DNA of 64,000 nucleotides from Diabrotica undecimpunctata (GCF_040954645.1 NC_092811.1:121727411-121791410); one strand, 5' to 3'; shown: positions 21,130 to 32,625, numbered from the stretch's first letter. Notes: generated by a model from the sequence alone, not told the origin. A program made the numbers and translations.

Positions 21130-23505
21130 ATGATTTATAACGTATTTCTAGTCTTCATGAGGAAGGTCGTCATAATCTCTTCTTTGTCAACCATTTTCCA
21201 TCCACTCCTGAATGTAGGTCTCTCCCAATTGCTTCCATCTTTCTCTATCTTGCGCCAATCTAATCCACTGTTTGCCTGCCACTGTTCTTATGTCATCTAC
21301 CCATCTTTTTTGAGGTCTTCCCGTGCTTCTTGTTGTCGTCCTTGGTCTCCATTCTAGAATTCTCCGTGTCCACCTGTTGTCATTATATCGGGCTACGTGA
21401 CCTGCCCAGCGCCATTTCATTTTTGCAATTTCTTCCACAATATCTCTAATCTTCGTTCTACGTCTTATCTCCGTGTTTCTAATCTTGTCTCTTAGTGATA
21501 TTCCAAGCATGATTCGTTCCATTGCGCTTTGCGTTGTTTCTAATTTTTTAGCAGATTTTTTGGTAAGGGCTACTGTCTCCAAGCCGTAAGTACAAACTGG
21601 TAGTATGCATGTGTTATACACCTTTTTCTTTAAGTTTACAGGAATGGAGGTGGTTTTCAAGATATATGCTAATTTGCCGAAAGCGCCCCATGCCAGTTGT
21701 GTTCTTCTTTTAATTTCAGCATCTTGATTTGGTTTTCCTAGTTTGATAACATGACCTAGATATACATAATGTTCAACATTTTCTATGGTATGATTTTCTA
21801 TTGTTATATTTGTCTGGTCTCGGCTCAGTATTTTTGTTTTGCTGTAGTTCATTTTTAAGCCTACCGCTCCTGAAACTGCATTTAATTGTTGTAACATATC
21901 ATTTAGTTCTTGGATATTATCGGCTATTAAAACTATGTCATCTGCGAATCGCAAGTGGTTTAAGTATGATCCGTCGACGTTGATACCCTTATTGTTCCAT
22001 TCTAGTTTCTTAAAAATGTCTTCTAGAGCAAGGGTAAATAGTTTGGAAGAGATGGTGTCTCCTTGTCTTACTCCCCGTTGTAGTCTTATGGGATTCGTTT
22101 TTGTGCTTTCGTCCAGCTTTATCTGCATGGTGGCATTTTCATATATGTTTTTAATTATGTTAGTGTATCTTGAATCTATACGTGCATTTTCTAGAGATTC
22201 AAACACTGCCCATAATTCGATGGAATCGAATGCTTTATGGAAATCGACGAACGCCATATGAATTGGAACATTATACTCGGTGCATTTTTCTATCAGTGTT
22301 CTTACGGTGTGCAAGTGGTCTATGGTACTAAAATGTTTTCTGAATCCAGCCTGCTCGATAGGTTGATAGAAATCGAGCTTATGTGTTAGGCGGTTGGTTA
22401 TGATTTTAGTTAGTAATTTATACAGATGTGAGAGCAAGGATATTGGTCGGTAATTGTCGATGTTTGCTTTGTCTCCTTTCTTCAATAGTAAAATGACTTC
22501 GGAGTTGTACCATTCTTGAGGAATCTTTCCTTCATCAATTACTTTATTAAATAAAATATTTAATACCTGTTCTATTTTTCTTCCACCGATTTTCAACATT
22601 TCGACTGTAATTTTATCCTCTCCCGGACATTTATTCGTTTTTAGTTGATTTAGGGCCATTCTTATTTCATAGTCGGTTATGTCCGGTATTTCTTCTGAGC
22701 CGGTGTTAATTATTGTTCGTTCAGTACGTCGTTGTTGTGGTTGTGTATTTGCCGAGTATAATTTAGTGTAGAATTTTTCAATGGCCTCGCTTATTTCATT
22801 TCTGTCTCGGACGGTGACGTTTTTCTCATTTCTTATTTCTATGATTTTTCTTGTGCCGTTTGAGTTTTTTGCTTTGAGTACTTTCATATTGCAGTTATCT
22901 TGTATTATATTTTTTATTAGATTGTTAGTATAGTTTCTATGATCGTTCCTAATTTCTTTCTTCACGTTTTTGTTTAAACTTTTGAAGCTGTCCGAAGTTC
23001 GATCTGTTCTGTTTCGTCTTTCTTTTAGTAATTTAATTGTATTAGGTTGAAGTTTAGATGTTTTGGCTGTTTTCGTGTTTGAGCATATTTTCTTAACCGA
23101 TGTTGTTACAGTTACTTTTATTTTATTGGCTAGTCCGTTTATATCCATTTGTCTCAGTGTCTCTACTGATTTTAGTCTTGTGCTTAGCTCTTTTTGGTAT
23201 TCCGTTTGTTTTTGAAATAGCACATCGGTGGTTGGGTATCGTTCTCGTTTAATAAGTTTGTTTCGTTCTACTCTCGTCTGTATTTTAATATTCGCTCTAA
23301 CCAATCTATGGCCACTTCCGGTATAGAATTTGTTTAGTACTGTCACGTCGGTGCATATGTTTTTGTTATTGGAGAGTATATAGTCTATTTCGTTCTTAGT
23401 TTTCTTGTCTGGGCTGATCCATGTCCATTTACGTTGTTTAGATTTTTTAAAGAAAGTGTTGAGACAAAATAAATTTTCGTTGTTTAAGTAGTTGTACAAC
23501 ATCTA
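21130..23505 (-). mobile_element. 5'-truncated LINE
   Basis: A long minus-strand LINE copy. Its 5' end stops within the endonuclease at about 23505, directly against the decayed C-terminus of the DUF7869-like gene that continues upstream. Its 3' region lies just below the ORF stop at 21187. The abrupt change of protein family at 23505 marks the truncation point expected from incomplete target-primed reverse transcription. Confidence 0.8.
21187..23502 (-). CDS. LINE ORF2: endonuclease C-terminus plus reverse transcriptase, 771 aa
   Basis: An uninterrupted 771-codon frame. Residues 26-43 give the endonuclease block WTWISP..KNEIDYIL. Residues about 62-67 read GSGHRL where the family normally has S-D-H, so a catalytic aspartate appears lost. 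The reverse transcriptase follows: NKCPGEDKI (290-298), KKGD..NIDNYRPISLL (341-356), MAFVDFHKAFDS (motif A, 416-427), GVRQGDTISSKLF (477-489) and RFADDIVLIA (motif C, FADD at 519-522). The C-terminus has WRWAGHVAR and GRPQKRWVDDI. Reverse-transcriptase motifs are intact and the frame is the longest in the window, pointing to a recent insertion, but lacking the endonuclease start it is not autonomous. The ATG at 23502 is probably an internal Met, not the native start. Confidence 0.9.
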   Translation of the reverse strand: MLYNYLNNENLFCLNTFFKKSKQRKWTWISPDKKTKNEIDYILSNNKNICTDVTVLNKFYTGSGHRLVRANIKIQTRVERNKLIKRERYPTTDVLFQKQTEYQKELSTRLKSVETLRQMDINGLANKIKVTVTTSVKKICSNTKTAKTSKLQPNTIKLLKERRNRTDRTSDSFKSLNKNVKKEIRNDHRNYTNNLIKNIIQDNCNMKVLKAKNSNGTRKIIEIRNEKNVTVRDRNEISEAIEKFYTKLYSANTQPQQRRTERTIINTGSEEIPDITDYEIRMALNQLKTNKCPGEDKITVEMLKIGGRKIEQVLNILFNKVIDEGKIPQEWYNSEVILLLKKGDKANIDNYRPISLLSHLYKLLTKIITNRLTHKLDFYQPIEQAGFRKHFSTIDHLHTVRTLIEKCTEYNVPIHMAFVDFHKAFDSIELWAVFESLENARIDSRYTNIIKNIYENATMQIKLDESTKTNPIRLQRGVRQGDTISSKLFTLALEDIFKKLEWNNKGINVDGSYLNHLRFADDIVLIADNIQELNDMLQQLNAVSGAVGLKMNYSKTKILSRDQTNITIENHTIENVEHYVYLGHVIKLGKPNQDAEIKRRTQLAWGAFGKLAYILKTTSIPVNLKKKVYNTCILPVCTYGLETVALTKKSAKKLETTQSAMERIMLGISLRDKIRNTEIRRRTKIRDIVEEIAKMKWRWAGHVARYNDNRWTRRILEWRPRTTTRSTGRPQKRWVDDIRTVAGKQWIRLAQDRERWKQLGETYIQEWMENG

Positions 23506-25870
23506 CATACAACGTCGTCATAATGCTTATGGTAATCTCTTGGCATCTAGTTCTTTAGTTGCCAAGTATTTCTTTCTTGTAATTTTTCTGCGTTCAGGGT
23601 ACGAATTTGATAAACTTGAAACGGTATTGTATTTTTTCTTGAATTTTTTAGGAGGGTGTATACATGAGAGCTCGAATTTCGGTAACCTCAAAAATAAAGA
23701 TAAAAAACACCGATCGAATATAGTCAAAAATAATGATTACGATTTACTAAATAGCAATAACTTGCTATTTACTAAATAGCAATAACTAACTAACAAGGGG
23801 ATCTCCCTTCAGTTTTCCTGGTCTTGTGCAGTTAAAGTTAAAAATTTAGCTGTTTAAAATTCTTAAAGTAGGAATAGTTTAAGTATTCAATTGTGTAAGA
23901 TTTTCATTTCTTCGCTTTCCTGCAAATGGTAATGTACTCACCTAGAACATTAATTATCTGATTTTTAAGTTTTTTCTCCCTCATTACGTGTATACTGTCG
24001 ACTTCCATTTGTGTGTGGCCCACTTCCAAATATTTTTGTTCAATAGTCAAATTGTGTAGCAAAGCTAAGTTAACGAGAGCGTTGCTTAAAGTGACGTCTT
24101 GGTTCTGATAACAACACCCATCAGTATACACGATTATGTGCCTGTTGTCTTCTCCCATTTTTAGAATTACTTTGTCCATAATAAAGTTCACCAAAATCGT
24201 AGCAAATTCATCAGAATTTAATCCTCCTTCAGCCTCATTCCACAGAAAGCAATATCCATCACTATGCTTCATATCATAAATGTACGAGTTGTGAACGCGG
24301 AGTTTGGTCTTATAATAATTAGATGATACGCTGGAGCGTGGCGCCAAAAATACAGCTTGAAGATCGGCAGTAAAGACAAATTCTTTCTTTTCTTTATCAG
24401 ATTCCTTCTCCATTCTTGCTTTATTTTTTTTTTACTTCATACTACTTTTTACTATGTGCTCTTCATAAATTTCTTTTCCAATATGACCCAATGTGTATCT
24501 ATTACAAATTTCGCATAAGTCTTTCTTTGGTTTAAAGAGAGATATTTTTCATATTGTAAGAGTGTTTGTAACAGTAGCAATAGATAAAGTCTTTTTGTTT
24601 TTTGACTGACAATAATCTGGGTACATTTTGTAAAGCTACTATTTTGTTGCTTGGATGATATGTCCGATTGTATATATGTCTGTGTTGACCTTTTTCTACA
24701 ATAATGGGACGGCATTTTTGGCAAACTATCTTAAAAGTCTTGCAAAGTTTTCATTTTTTAATCAAAATTTCTTGTAATATTTGTTTTTAATTGTTAACTG
24801 GTATTCTTTCCCGTAGTTTGAACCCATAATACATGATTTACCAATGAAAAAAGTGTTTAGGAATAATGTTTTACAGCTCGATTCATATCTTCGCCTTTTT
24901 TAGATGATAAATAAATGTATTAACTCTCTTAGATTTTTCTGGATCTTTTCTATCTCTTTGTCTATTTGTATGAATAACTTTTACTAAATTATCGATGTAA
25001 AGTCGTTTTTCGTTCCAAATACAAGTCCAGAACTGATCAAATAATGTTTTTCAATCATTTTTAGACATAATATTGTACTGGATACCACTATTCCTTTTTT
25101 CTTTACAATTAGATCATGGCTTCATATTATGTTTTTTTGTTTTCTTTATATCTTTTCTCCACTTTTCATCGTTTTTTTGTTTTCCGCAGTATTCTTTACC
25201 CGTTTCCTTATCCTTTTTATTTCTTTGAATAACCCGTTGGTCTTTCTTTACTTGGCACCGTTTCTTTCTTTTGATAACAGGTTCATCACATCAGAATCAG
25301 ATTCACTGTAATCAACTAGTTTTTTCATTAATTCAGGATAGGCAGTTGGCATTTTAGGTATAGGTGCAGGAGCCGTTAGGTCTTCTTCTTACACATTAAT
25401 GACTAAATCACTATTCAATATTAATAAGGTATCATTTTGGTTAATGCTTCATCTAATTGGTTCAATAGGATTAATCGTATTTTCGGTGTTCGCGTCAAAT
25501 AATGGTGGACTGCAATTTTCATTATTGAGCGAGTAAACCTCTTCAAGTATAACATTATCAACTGTCTGCATATTATTATGGACACAACTTTAACTATCAA
25601 ACATAATACTGTCGTTGAAGTATTCAGCGTTAAACATCTTTTCTATACGAGGCTGTTCATTGTCAATACAATCTATGTCGCTATTGGCAAAAAAATAGAG
25701 GAAGCAGCTTGAGAAGCTAAGCTATCATACTTGGTCATGCTATCCAAATTATAGGAGTCTTGCGACAATAAAGACTATGTGGTAGTGTTAGTTAAATCTT
25801 GCTCCTGTTCATTTTGAGTACTCAACACAGTTATTGCACTTTAACGATCTGAGCCAAATTTGTATTATCA
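23506..25870 (-). pseudogene. DUF7869-like gene, degraded copy a
   Basis: Read on the minus strand, pieces appear in the order expected for this animal family: an N-terminal stretch with APIPKMP..YPELMKKLVDYSE and KIRKR-type basic runs (about 25365-25160), NEKRLYIDNLVKVIHTNRQR (about 25015-24950), KMPSHYCRKRST.TYIQSD (about 24720), LFKPKKDLCEICNRYTLGHI (about 24535-24480), then the open 169-codon frame 24413-23904 with FTADLQAVFLAP, IVYTDGCCYQNQ and VGHTQMEVDSIHV, and finally PRDYHKHYDDV near 23530. The conserved D/DGC..QN/H..E-D residues suggest an RNase H-like catalytic core, as in transposases. Many stops and shifts; not functional. I believe the family is Pfam DUF7869; this should be checked. 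Confidence 0.65.
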
Positions 25871-26101
25871 TCTACATGTTTTTATGGTTTTTTTTTTAAC
25901 CAGGAGGAGTAAACTAAAAAGACAGATTTACACCCAAAAAAGTTACTAGAAAAGTCACCAAATACATCTTCTTTTTTAGTTGATTATCTCGGCTTTTCGG
26001 TAATCCAGTAATCAGTATCGGACAACCTCACACGTCGATTCTAACCTAACTTTGTTTATTTATGTTTGAATAATAAATTTTTCCAATTCACTTCCAATAT
26101 A

Positions 26102-27616
26102 TACACTCGCGATCATAAACTCCGGGTCATTTTGAAAATTTCAAGTTTCTTAAATATTTTTGCCTCTGGTGCAGTAATAACCGTTTTTTTTTGGCTAATG
26201 TATTTTTTATTTGTCATCAATGTTTGTTTTGAAAGAAAAAAAAATGGTTTTTTATTGTTTTTATTGAAAAAAAATCAAATTGTTGATAAAACAGACATAC
26301 GAAAAAAAATGGAAAATACAGAACGTGGTAAAAAATCAGTACCAGATGACCAATATCGTGTATTGCCTCCCCTTGCTCTAATAACCTCTTGCAGACGACG
26401 GGGCATACTCTCAATTTTTCTCCGGATTACATGTTGTGGTATGTTATTCCACTCTTTCACTAACAGATCCTTAAGATCCTGTGCGTTGTTAGGAGGAGGT
26501 GTATGGGTTTGAATACGTTTTTTCACCCTCGTAATTCCAACTTCGTCCAAGTATTACATACTGATCCTGGCAACGTGCGGTCGCACGTTGTCCTGCATAA
26601 AAACGGCGTTTTCTCCAAGCCCTGCCATGTTGGACATAACATGTTCTTCCGGAATCTCCGTAATGTACCTTCGTGCAGTTAGAGACCAATTTTCAATGAA
26701 GGGTAATTCTGTGTGGAAGTCGGAAGATATACCTCCCCAAGCCATGACCGAGCTTCCACCAAATGGCATTCTTGAAGCAATGCAAGCTTGTAAAAATCGT
26801 TCACCGGTTCTCCTCCAAACTCTTACACGTCCATCGGATCCAGTTAGGCAGAAACGGGATTCATCTGAGAATAACACTTTGCTACAATCGTTAATTCCCC
26901 AATGCGCGTATTGTCGAGCAAAAGCTAGTCGTGCAACTCGAGGCACCCGGCGAAGTGGCGGTCCTCTAGCCATTACCCGAGAAGATAGTCAAGAAGAACG
27001 AAGTCTTCTTCTGACTGTTGCAACACTAAAATTGCGATTTCTTACTTCCTCTAGACGATTTTGATGCATAACCGCAGTTGAGGTCCGGTTTCGTAAATCC
27101 TGAAACACAAGGAAACGGTCATCTAGTGCCTTGGTCGTTCTTCTTCGTCCAGAGTCAGGTCGCCTGGTTAGCAAACTTGCCTCCTGAAAGCGTTGAAGCA
27201 CTCGTTGAACCGTAGAAAGGCTTACGTCAACAGTTCTTGCGACTTGCCGTTGAGTGTGACCGTCTTCCACAAGTGCAACAATTTGTGCCGTTTCAACAAC
27301 AGTCAAAGGCATTTTTGTCAAAAATAAACACTAATGGTGGCAATAATAAACGTTTGTCCGTTGCATTTGAACAGAAAGTCGAAGTACAAACGAGACATTT
27401 AAAACAAGCGGAGTTACAGGTAGCGTTCATTTTGGGAAGTGTGCACTTTACCGCGAAATCGGCACTATTGGAATTATTTGTTACAAAGGAAACCGCAACA
27501 ATTCTCAGAAACATGCATTAGTTTGTATTTGTGTTATTATTATTTACGATAAAGCTCGTTAAAAATGAAATATCGGTTATTTTCAAGGTGACCCGGATTT
27601 TATGATCGCGAGTGTA
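26102..27616 (-). mobile_element. Tc1-like DD34E element, copy 1 (nested)
   Basis: The ends are inverted: TACACTCGCGATCATAAA at 26102 and its complement ending at 27616, followed inward on both sides by TCCGGGTCA or its complement. TA is at both edges. The 1.5-kb copy carries a transposase pseudogene on the minus strand and sits inside the TIR element 25885-28319. A second, differently deleted copy is at 52797-53906. Confidence 0.9.
26275..27321 (-). pseudogene. Tc1-like transposase, two stops and loss of the third catalytic block
   Basis: One minus-strand frame runs from 27321 to 26275 with two internal stops (near 26989 and 26554). Order: HTH (ETAQIVALVEDGHTQRQVAR, GRRRTT hinge), a second HTH (STAVMHQNRLEEVRNRNFSV), first catalytic DESRFCLTGSDGR, GGISSDFHTELPFIE, second catalytic FMQDNVRPHVAR, LDEVGITRV, then directly KKRIQTHTPPPNN. 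The segment with SPDLNPIEHLW, which holds the catalytic glutamate, is deleted (about 58 bp). The copy at 52797-53906 keeps that segment, confirming the deletion. The protein cannot be active. Confidence 0.9.
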
Positions 27617-27699
27617 TTTTTTTGTTTTTCTAATTACAATAAAAAAATGTTGGATTCTTATAAAGAAGTTGTTATTTAAAGTGGGCATTTCATTCTTGA

Positions 27700-28081
27700 A
27701 AAAGAAGCTGTGTACTATCTGTAGTAAAGATGTTTTAACTCTGCAAGGATAGAAGGTCGACCGCCAATATTTTTAGGACATCTTACTGTTCCAGTCTGCT
27801 TATATTCCCTAATTGTTTTGTAAATAGTTTAATTGGCAACACCTAAAATTAGCACATTACTTTAGTAAGTCTTCATTTTAACAATAACTATTCTGCAAAA
27901 CTAACCTGTTTCCTGTTTTATTTTTGCTACCATGGCTGTTATATTCATTCCAGGATTATCAATTTTTATTTGTTTGTTCATTTTTATAATTGTTTTTTAT
28001 TTGATGATAAATGACCCAAATCTACTCGGCGTTTTTAGTTGGAGAAGGATAATTACCACTAGTACTTGGCATTGAATCCAT
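27700..28081 (-). pseudogene. N-terminal HTH remnant of the host TIR element
   Basis: An ATG at 28081-28079 (minus) opens MDSMPSTSGNYPSPTKN and runs about 40 codons to a stop. Further down in another frame TIYKTIREYKQTGTVRCPKN then GGRPSILAELK (about 27830-27745) has the shape of a transposase helix-turn-helix with a GRPS hinge. The catalytic half is absent. It resembles in layout the HTH region of the DD82E protein at 58079-59452, but the match is too short to assign. Confidence 0.45.
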
Positions 28082-28321
28082 ATTGTTACATAAATACATA
28101 ATGTTGTAAATGCAAACAAAAAATCTAAAAATTAAAGGAATAATGCAGAATATACAAAAAATCATCGATATCAATTTTGAAGTTTAAAATTTCATAAATG
28201 TCATTAGTGTCAAAATGTCATAATTTAGTGGAGTAAACTTGCCTGCGGTTGGACCAATTACAAACAAGCATTACGGCGCGGTAAATTTGAATTACTCCTC
28301 CTGGTTAAAAAACAAACCATA

Positions 28322-29199
28322 GTATGCTTTAAATTATTAAGAAATACAATATACCATGGATTTACAGAACATTCCTTGTAGCAGACTTTGAGGCATAGTT
28401 TGGAGGACACCGTCTGCCGCAGTGGAATGTAAAAGAACGACGTGATACCTCACCATTTATATACAAAGTAAAAGAAACGGGGAAGTCTATTTTCACTTTT
28501 ATTTATCTCCGAAACATCAATTTTCTACAGCCATTTCTAGAAATCCGGAAGAAAACTTGCATTCTTAGAACATTAATACGGATGTGTCGTATAAAAGTTA
28601 TGACGCGTCTTGAAAAACCCACGAAATGAGATCGAAGGTGTCCTTATTTAAAGTAGATTCTACTCTTTAATAAACATAAGAACAATGTTATTTTATTGAA
28701 GCAATGTAGATACTTTCTATCACACTACATCGCATGGTTGTAGTGCAGTCGAATTGCGGTAAAAATGTTCTCGACTTCGCAGAATAGATAAAATGGAAAC
28801 TATCTGTAGCGAACGACTACCTTTACTCTGACTATTGATTTTTCTTGGCGCTTGTGAAGGTCAAGGTTACAAAATAATATCGCATTAGTCAATATTTGAC
28901 ATTAATATGCAACATTCTATTTAAAACAGGATAGCTAAAGTGGAAGTAGATGAGTGTGATCGACAATTAAATACATAGTATACTCCTTATGAAAAATGAC
29001 ACATTAAGAAAAGTGAGACTAAAGGATTTTCTTGTTTTCTAATAACAGACAAAAATGATGAAACTAAAATTGTTCCTTTTCTGCACCGGCTTTTAGTGAT
29101 TTTAATTCATTTTTGGGAGTTTACCTTATGGTAAGAATTGAGCTATTTTTTGTATGGAGTTTTGAGCGGACTTTTCAACGCTGTTCTCTCTATTTGTAG
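28322..29199. other. Nothing recognised
   Basis: AT-rich sequence between two transposons. No frame with similarity and no inverted ends were found. Confidence 0.4.
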
Positions 29200-29435
29200 T
29201 ATAGTCGGTTCGCTATATTTACGCGGGTTTCGGATTAACAAAATTATGCTAATGACTCATTGATAACCAGTTGCAGTAAACGACTTCCCAGAAAATTAGG
29301 TAAAAACTGCATTAATGGTCATATTTTAAAATACATTAAAATAACATTAGGGTAGGTATAAATGTGTTACAATATTGCAGTTGAATTGATTCTTTGCCAG
29401 TGTTGACATTGTATGTTTGGTGGAAATATTTAAAA

Positions 29436-30705
29436 ATGCCTATACGTGTGTTAGATGTAGATAGTCTAATTTGTAGTGTACATAAGTATTTTACAGATGA
29501 AAAAGAAAATGGCGGTCCTTTAAAATCGGTAATGTCTGTTCAACAACGCGTATGTGATGCTCTAGGAATTAGTGAAACCAAACTAAGAGGAGTATTACAA
29601 AATCGCAATAATGAACGGCCGAAAGAAGATCACCGAAAAATTCGCCTATCATTGAAAACGAAAGATATTCCAGATGGAAAAAAATTTGAAATTCGTGATA
29701 CCATTTATCGAATGCGAGCCAACAAGGAACATGTGACCTTAAATACAATTCTCTCGGAATTAAAAGATAGAAAATTTGACGAAATTGGCAGAACAAGTCT
29801 ATGGCAAGTGATACATAATTTGGGTTTCAAATTTCAAAAGGAGGATAACAGAAAAGCCCTTTGTGAAAGAAGTTCTGTTGTGCATAAAAGAATTAACTTT
29901 CTAAGAAAATATTCTATATTAAAAGAAGAAAGGGCAAATTTTATATATTTAGACGAAACATGGATATTTTCTAGGGGTGCAACCAAGAGAATATGGCAAG
30001 ATGATAACGTAAAGTCTATCAAACATACTGATGGAGAAGGGAAGCGACACATAATTTTACATGGAGGAGGGAAATCGGGTTTTATAGAAGGTGCTGATTT
30101 AATATTTTCATCTAAATCAAAATCAAGTGACTATCACGATAATATGAACACAGAAATGTTTGTAAAATGGTTACATGAAAAACTTCTCCCAGGTTTAAGT
30201 GAGCCCAGCGTAATTATTTTTGACAATGCACCTTACCATTCTGAAGTATTAAACAAAAGTTCAACGAATTCTTGGACTGTTAATAAAATTAAAGAATGGT
30301 TCACAAAGGAACATATACCATTTACACAACATATTTTAAAATCAGAATTATTACGCTTGGCGTATGTCCACGCAAAACCAAAAACCTTTGTTGTGGATCA
30401 GATTATTGAAAGTTACGGTCATCAAGTTTTACGTCTGCCACCGTATCATTGCCAGTTTAATCCCATCGAATATATATGGGGAATAGCAAAACAATATTAT
30501 GACAACCATATTGGGCCTAACGGTTATAGCACTTTCAATTGTAACTCCAGAAGTGTGGTGCAACTGTATATTCAAGTGCGAGAAACTAATAGAAGATTGG
30601 TGGACTCGTGAAAATAAAATAAACGAAATAAGTCCAATCATAATAACAATTAATGGTGATGACAGTGATGATGACGATTATGATATTTTTGATGATAATG
30701 ACTGA
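29436..30705 (+). pseudogene. DD81E transposase, catalytic core intact, C-terminal frameshift
   Basis: The likely start is the ATG at 29436 (MPIRVLDVDSL); the same frame is open upstream to a TTG but ATG is preferred. N-terminal HTH region: SVQQRVCDALGISETKLRGV (residues 34-53). Catalytic residues: D173 in IYLDETWIF, D263 in IIFDNAPYHS, E345 in FNPIEYIWG, with 81 residues between the last two. The frame then goes wrong after YYDNHIG (about 30516) and ends at 30611. The family-typical end (IVTPEVWCNC, EKLIEDWW, acidic tail GDDSDDDDYDIF) continues in another frame to 30705, so a small deletion caused the shift. The core could still fold, but the native tail is lost. Acts in the nucleus on its own inverted repeats. 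Confidence 0.88.
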
Positions 30706-31030
30706 TTTTCATTTTTGTTGGCAAGTTAAATTTTTTTATTTTTCATTAGAAATTCTCTCCATGGAACAAATATACATAGACCATATTTTCTGTGTGAAGT
30801 GTAATATAAAATTATTATTAGGTTTATATTAGCCACATTAGACTCCATTAATGAAGTAATTCTCCTTATTATACTGTTAATTATATAAAAAATTTTCCAT
30901 TATTATTTAATTAAAAAAAGTTATGGATTATTTTTCATTTCATTTGACCAGTTGATATTTCCCCAAAGAGCAGGTAATTAAAACTGGGTACTTACAATAA
31001 AATTTTTAATCCGAAACCCGCGTAAATATA
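30706..31030. other. 3' noncoding part of the DD81E element
   Basis: From the end of the transposase to the right inverted repeat the sequence is AT-rich and noncoding. Confidence 0.6.
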
Positions 31031-31044
31031 GCGAACCGACTATA

Positions 31045-31449
31045 TGTATTTTTGTTGCTGTTTTTCTGACTGTTTTTTAGCGTATATTACGGTTATTTCG
31101 GAATATTGTTATTGTTATTCTTTTTTTTATATACAGATTAGAGGTTAATTGTCTGGAAATATCATAGTGGGACATACTTTTATCCAATGTTCCCCAGCTA
31201 TAATCTTGTATATAGAAATTTCAATTTCCTCGAGTTCCTTTCTGCTTGAATCCTTCGTGGAGTTTCAGGCTGGTATTGTTTTTGGGAGTACTGATTTACG
31301 CTTTGTAGCTTTGTACATTTGGATTTTCTTTGCGATCGACGGTTGTGTTTTATGTGCATATGGGTTTATGGGTATATAAATATCCTCTCCATCGCAGTTT
31401 TTGCCCTTGTACCTAGAGTGTGTGTAGCGAATGTCCTCTTAGGTAATTT
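31045..31449. other. Nothing firmly recognised
   Basis: A short plus-strand frame (31149-31379) has a hydrophobic translation without known similarity. This stretch may approach the long terminal repeat of the adjacent Gypsy relic; I could not find a paired repeat. Confidence 0.3.
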
Positions 31450-32623
31450 TAAGTACCTACTGTTGTGTATTTAATGAAGCACAGATTAACAAAACATAAC
31501 TATTTATTTACTTATAAAACGGTTACATATAATTCAATTAATCATAACAGCGTGGACATTTGAAGCTGCTCATGGACATAACATAACTTCACCCAAGCCT
31601 ATCTAATTTTTACGAAGTGTCTACTGTTCCGATGTAGGATTAATATATAACATCTCCTTCCTCGTTATAGATCAAGCCTAATGGGAGCTTTTACTAATCT
31701 TCCGTAGCACTTACTAATATTGCAATCCGTGGATGTTTCATCTCTAGGGAGAAATGGACTTGTTTCTTCTTGTGATAAATTTGGGATGGGCTCCTTTGGT
31801 TCTAATTGAACCGATTCAATTTGGATTCACTGTGGGTTCAATTGTAACACTACCACGTGACACTGGCATATTACCACACACTATAGGAGTTTCTGATATT
31901 TGAGTCTGGTCAGAATCTAGGATTCTATCTTCACCTCTGTCTTTTCTCATATCATTTCTTCTTCTTTGTGTTGCGTGCTTGTATTCAAGCGTTGGCTATC
32001 GTCATATTGACAAGCTGATGAAATGATTCTCGGTCGGCAGCTAGATGAAACAGTTCCTCGACCGTTCGACCTATTTCATATCATTCACATGCGCGAATTT
32101 TATAACATCATTACTACATACGAGATAAATACAGTAACTTAAAATGTCCATAATCTTACCTTTCTGCCATAATTTTGTTTGTTTGTTTTTAATATAAACA
32201 CATTCATTAACTTTATACAAGGTATGACCATTGTTGATTGAAATCGATGAATGCTTACTATTACGGCAAGAAGGTTTCAACATGTTAAATCTAGTTCAAG
32301 GATGAACTTTAAAAATACTTTCGCTCGGAGAAATCCCTGTAGCCGCTGAAGGAGTTGTTCTATAAAGAATAAAAAGTTTTGAATTTTCTGAATAACTAAC
32401 TGTTTATTAATCTCCTCCCTCTTAATAGTCAACAGGGCCTTTTCCAAATTTTTCTTCACTATTTGAACACTACGCTCCACAGCACCATTACTTTGAGGGT
32501 GATACGAAGGTATCTTCACCGGTTTTATTCCATTTCTATGCCAAAATGCCACAAATTCACTGGAATTAAAAGGAGGTCCATTGTCTGAGACTAATTCGAC
32601 CGGAAGACCAATTATAGTAGACA
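31450..32623 (-). pseudogene. Gypsy-type LTR retrotransposon, integrase C-terminal half and 3' region
   Basis: Minus strand. From the pogo insertion point the integrase core continues: TIIGLPVELVSDNGPPFNSS (second catalytic D), FWHRNGIKPVKIPSYHPQSN, then GAVERSVQIVKKNLEKAL with the catalytic E, to about 32440. Frame changes follow, then a C-terminal domain segment LYKVNECVYIKNKQTKLWQ (about 32220-32160). Below 32070 a basic and polar tail can be followed to about 31750 in broken frames. The other half of the integrase is at 35291-35680. Integrase normally inserts the reverse-transcribed copy into chromosomal DNA. No clear LTR pair is visible in the window. Confidence 0.8.
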
Positions 32624-32625
32624 TA

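Larger units (their letters stand above)
25885..28319 (-). mobile_element. TIR element with TGGTTT..AACCAGGAGGAG ends, host of a nested Tc1-like element
   Basis: Sequence at 25883-25912 and the reverse complement of 28292-28321 match at 29 of 30 positions (core TTAACCAGGAGGAGTAA). TA at 25883-25884 and 28320-28321 would be the target duplication. Without the nested element (26102-27616) it would be about 0.9 kb. Its own coding remnant is an N-terminal transposase-like piece at 27700-28081. It is therefore probably a deletion derivative of a larger DDE element. Confidence 0.75.
29202..31042 (+). mobile_element. DNA transposon with DD81E transposase and long TIRs
   Basis: The left end (from 29202, TAGTCGGTTCGCTATATTTA and onward) and the reverse complement of the right end (to 31042) are identical over about 38 bp up to GGATTAA. 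TA at 29200-29201 and 31043-31044 gives the target duplication. Total 1,841 bp with one transposase gene on the plus strand. Perfect long ends suggest fairly recent movement, although the gene is now frameshifted near its 3' end. Belongs to the same IS630-Tc1-mariner branch as 9402-11729. Confidence 0.92.
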
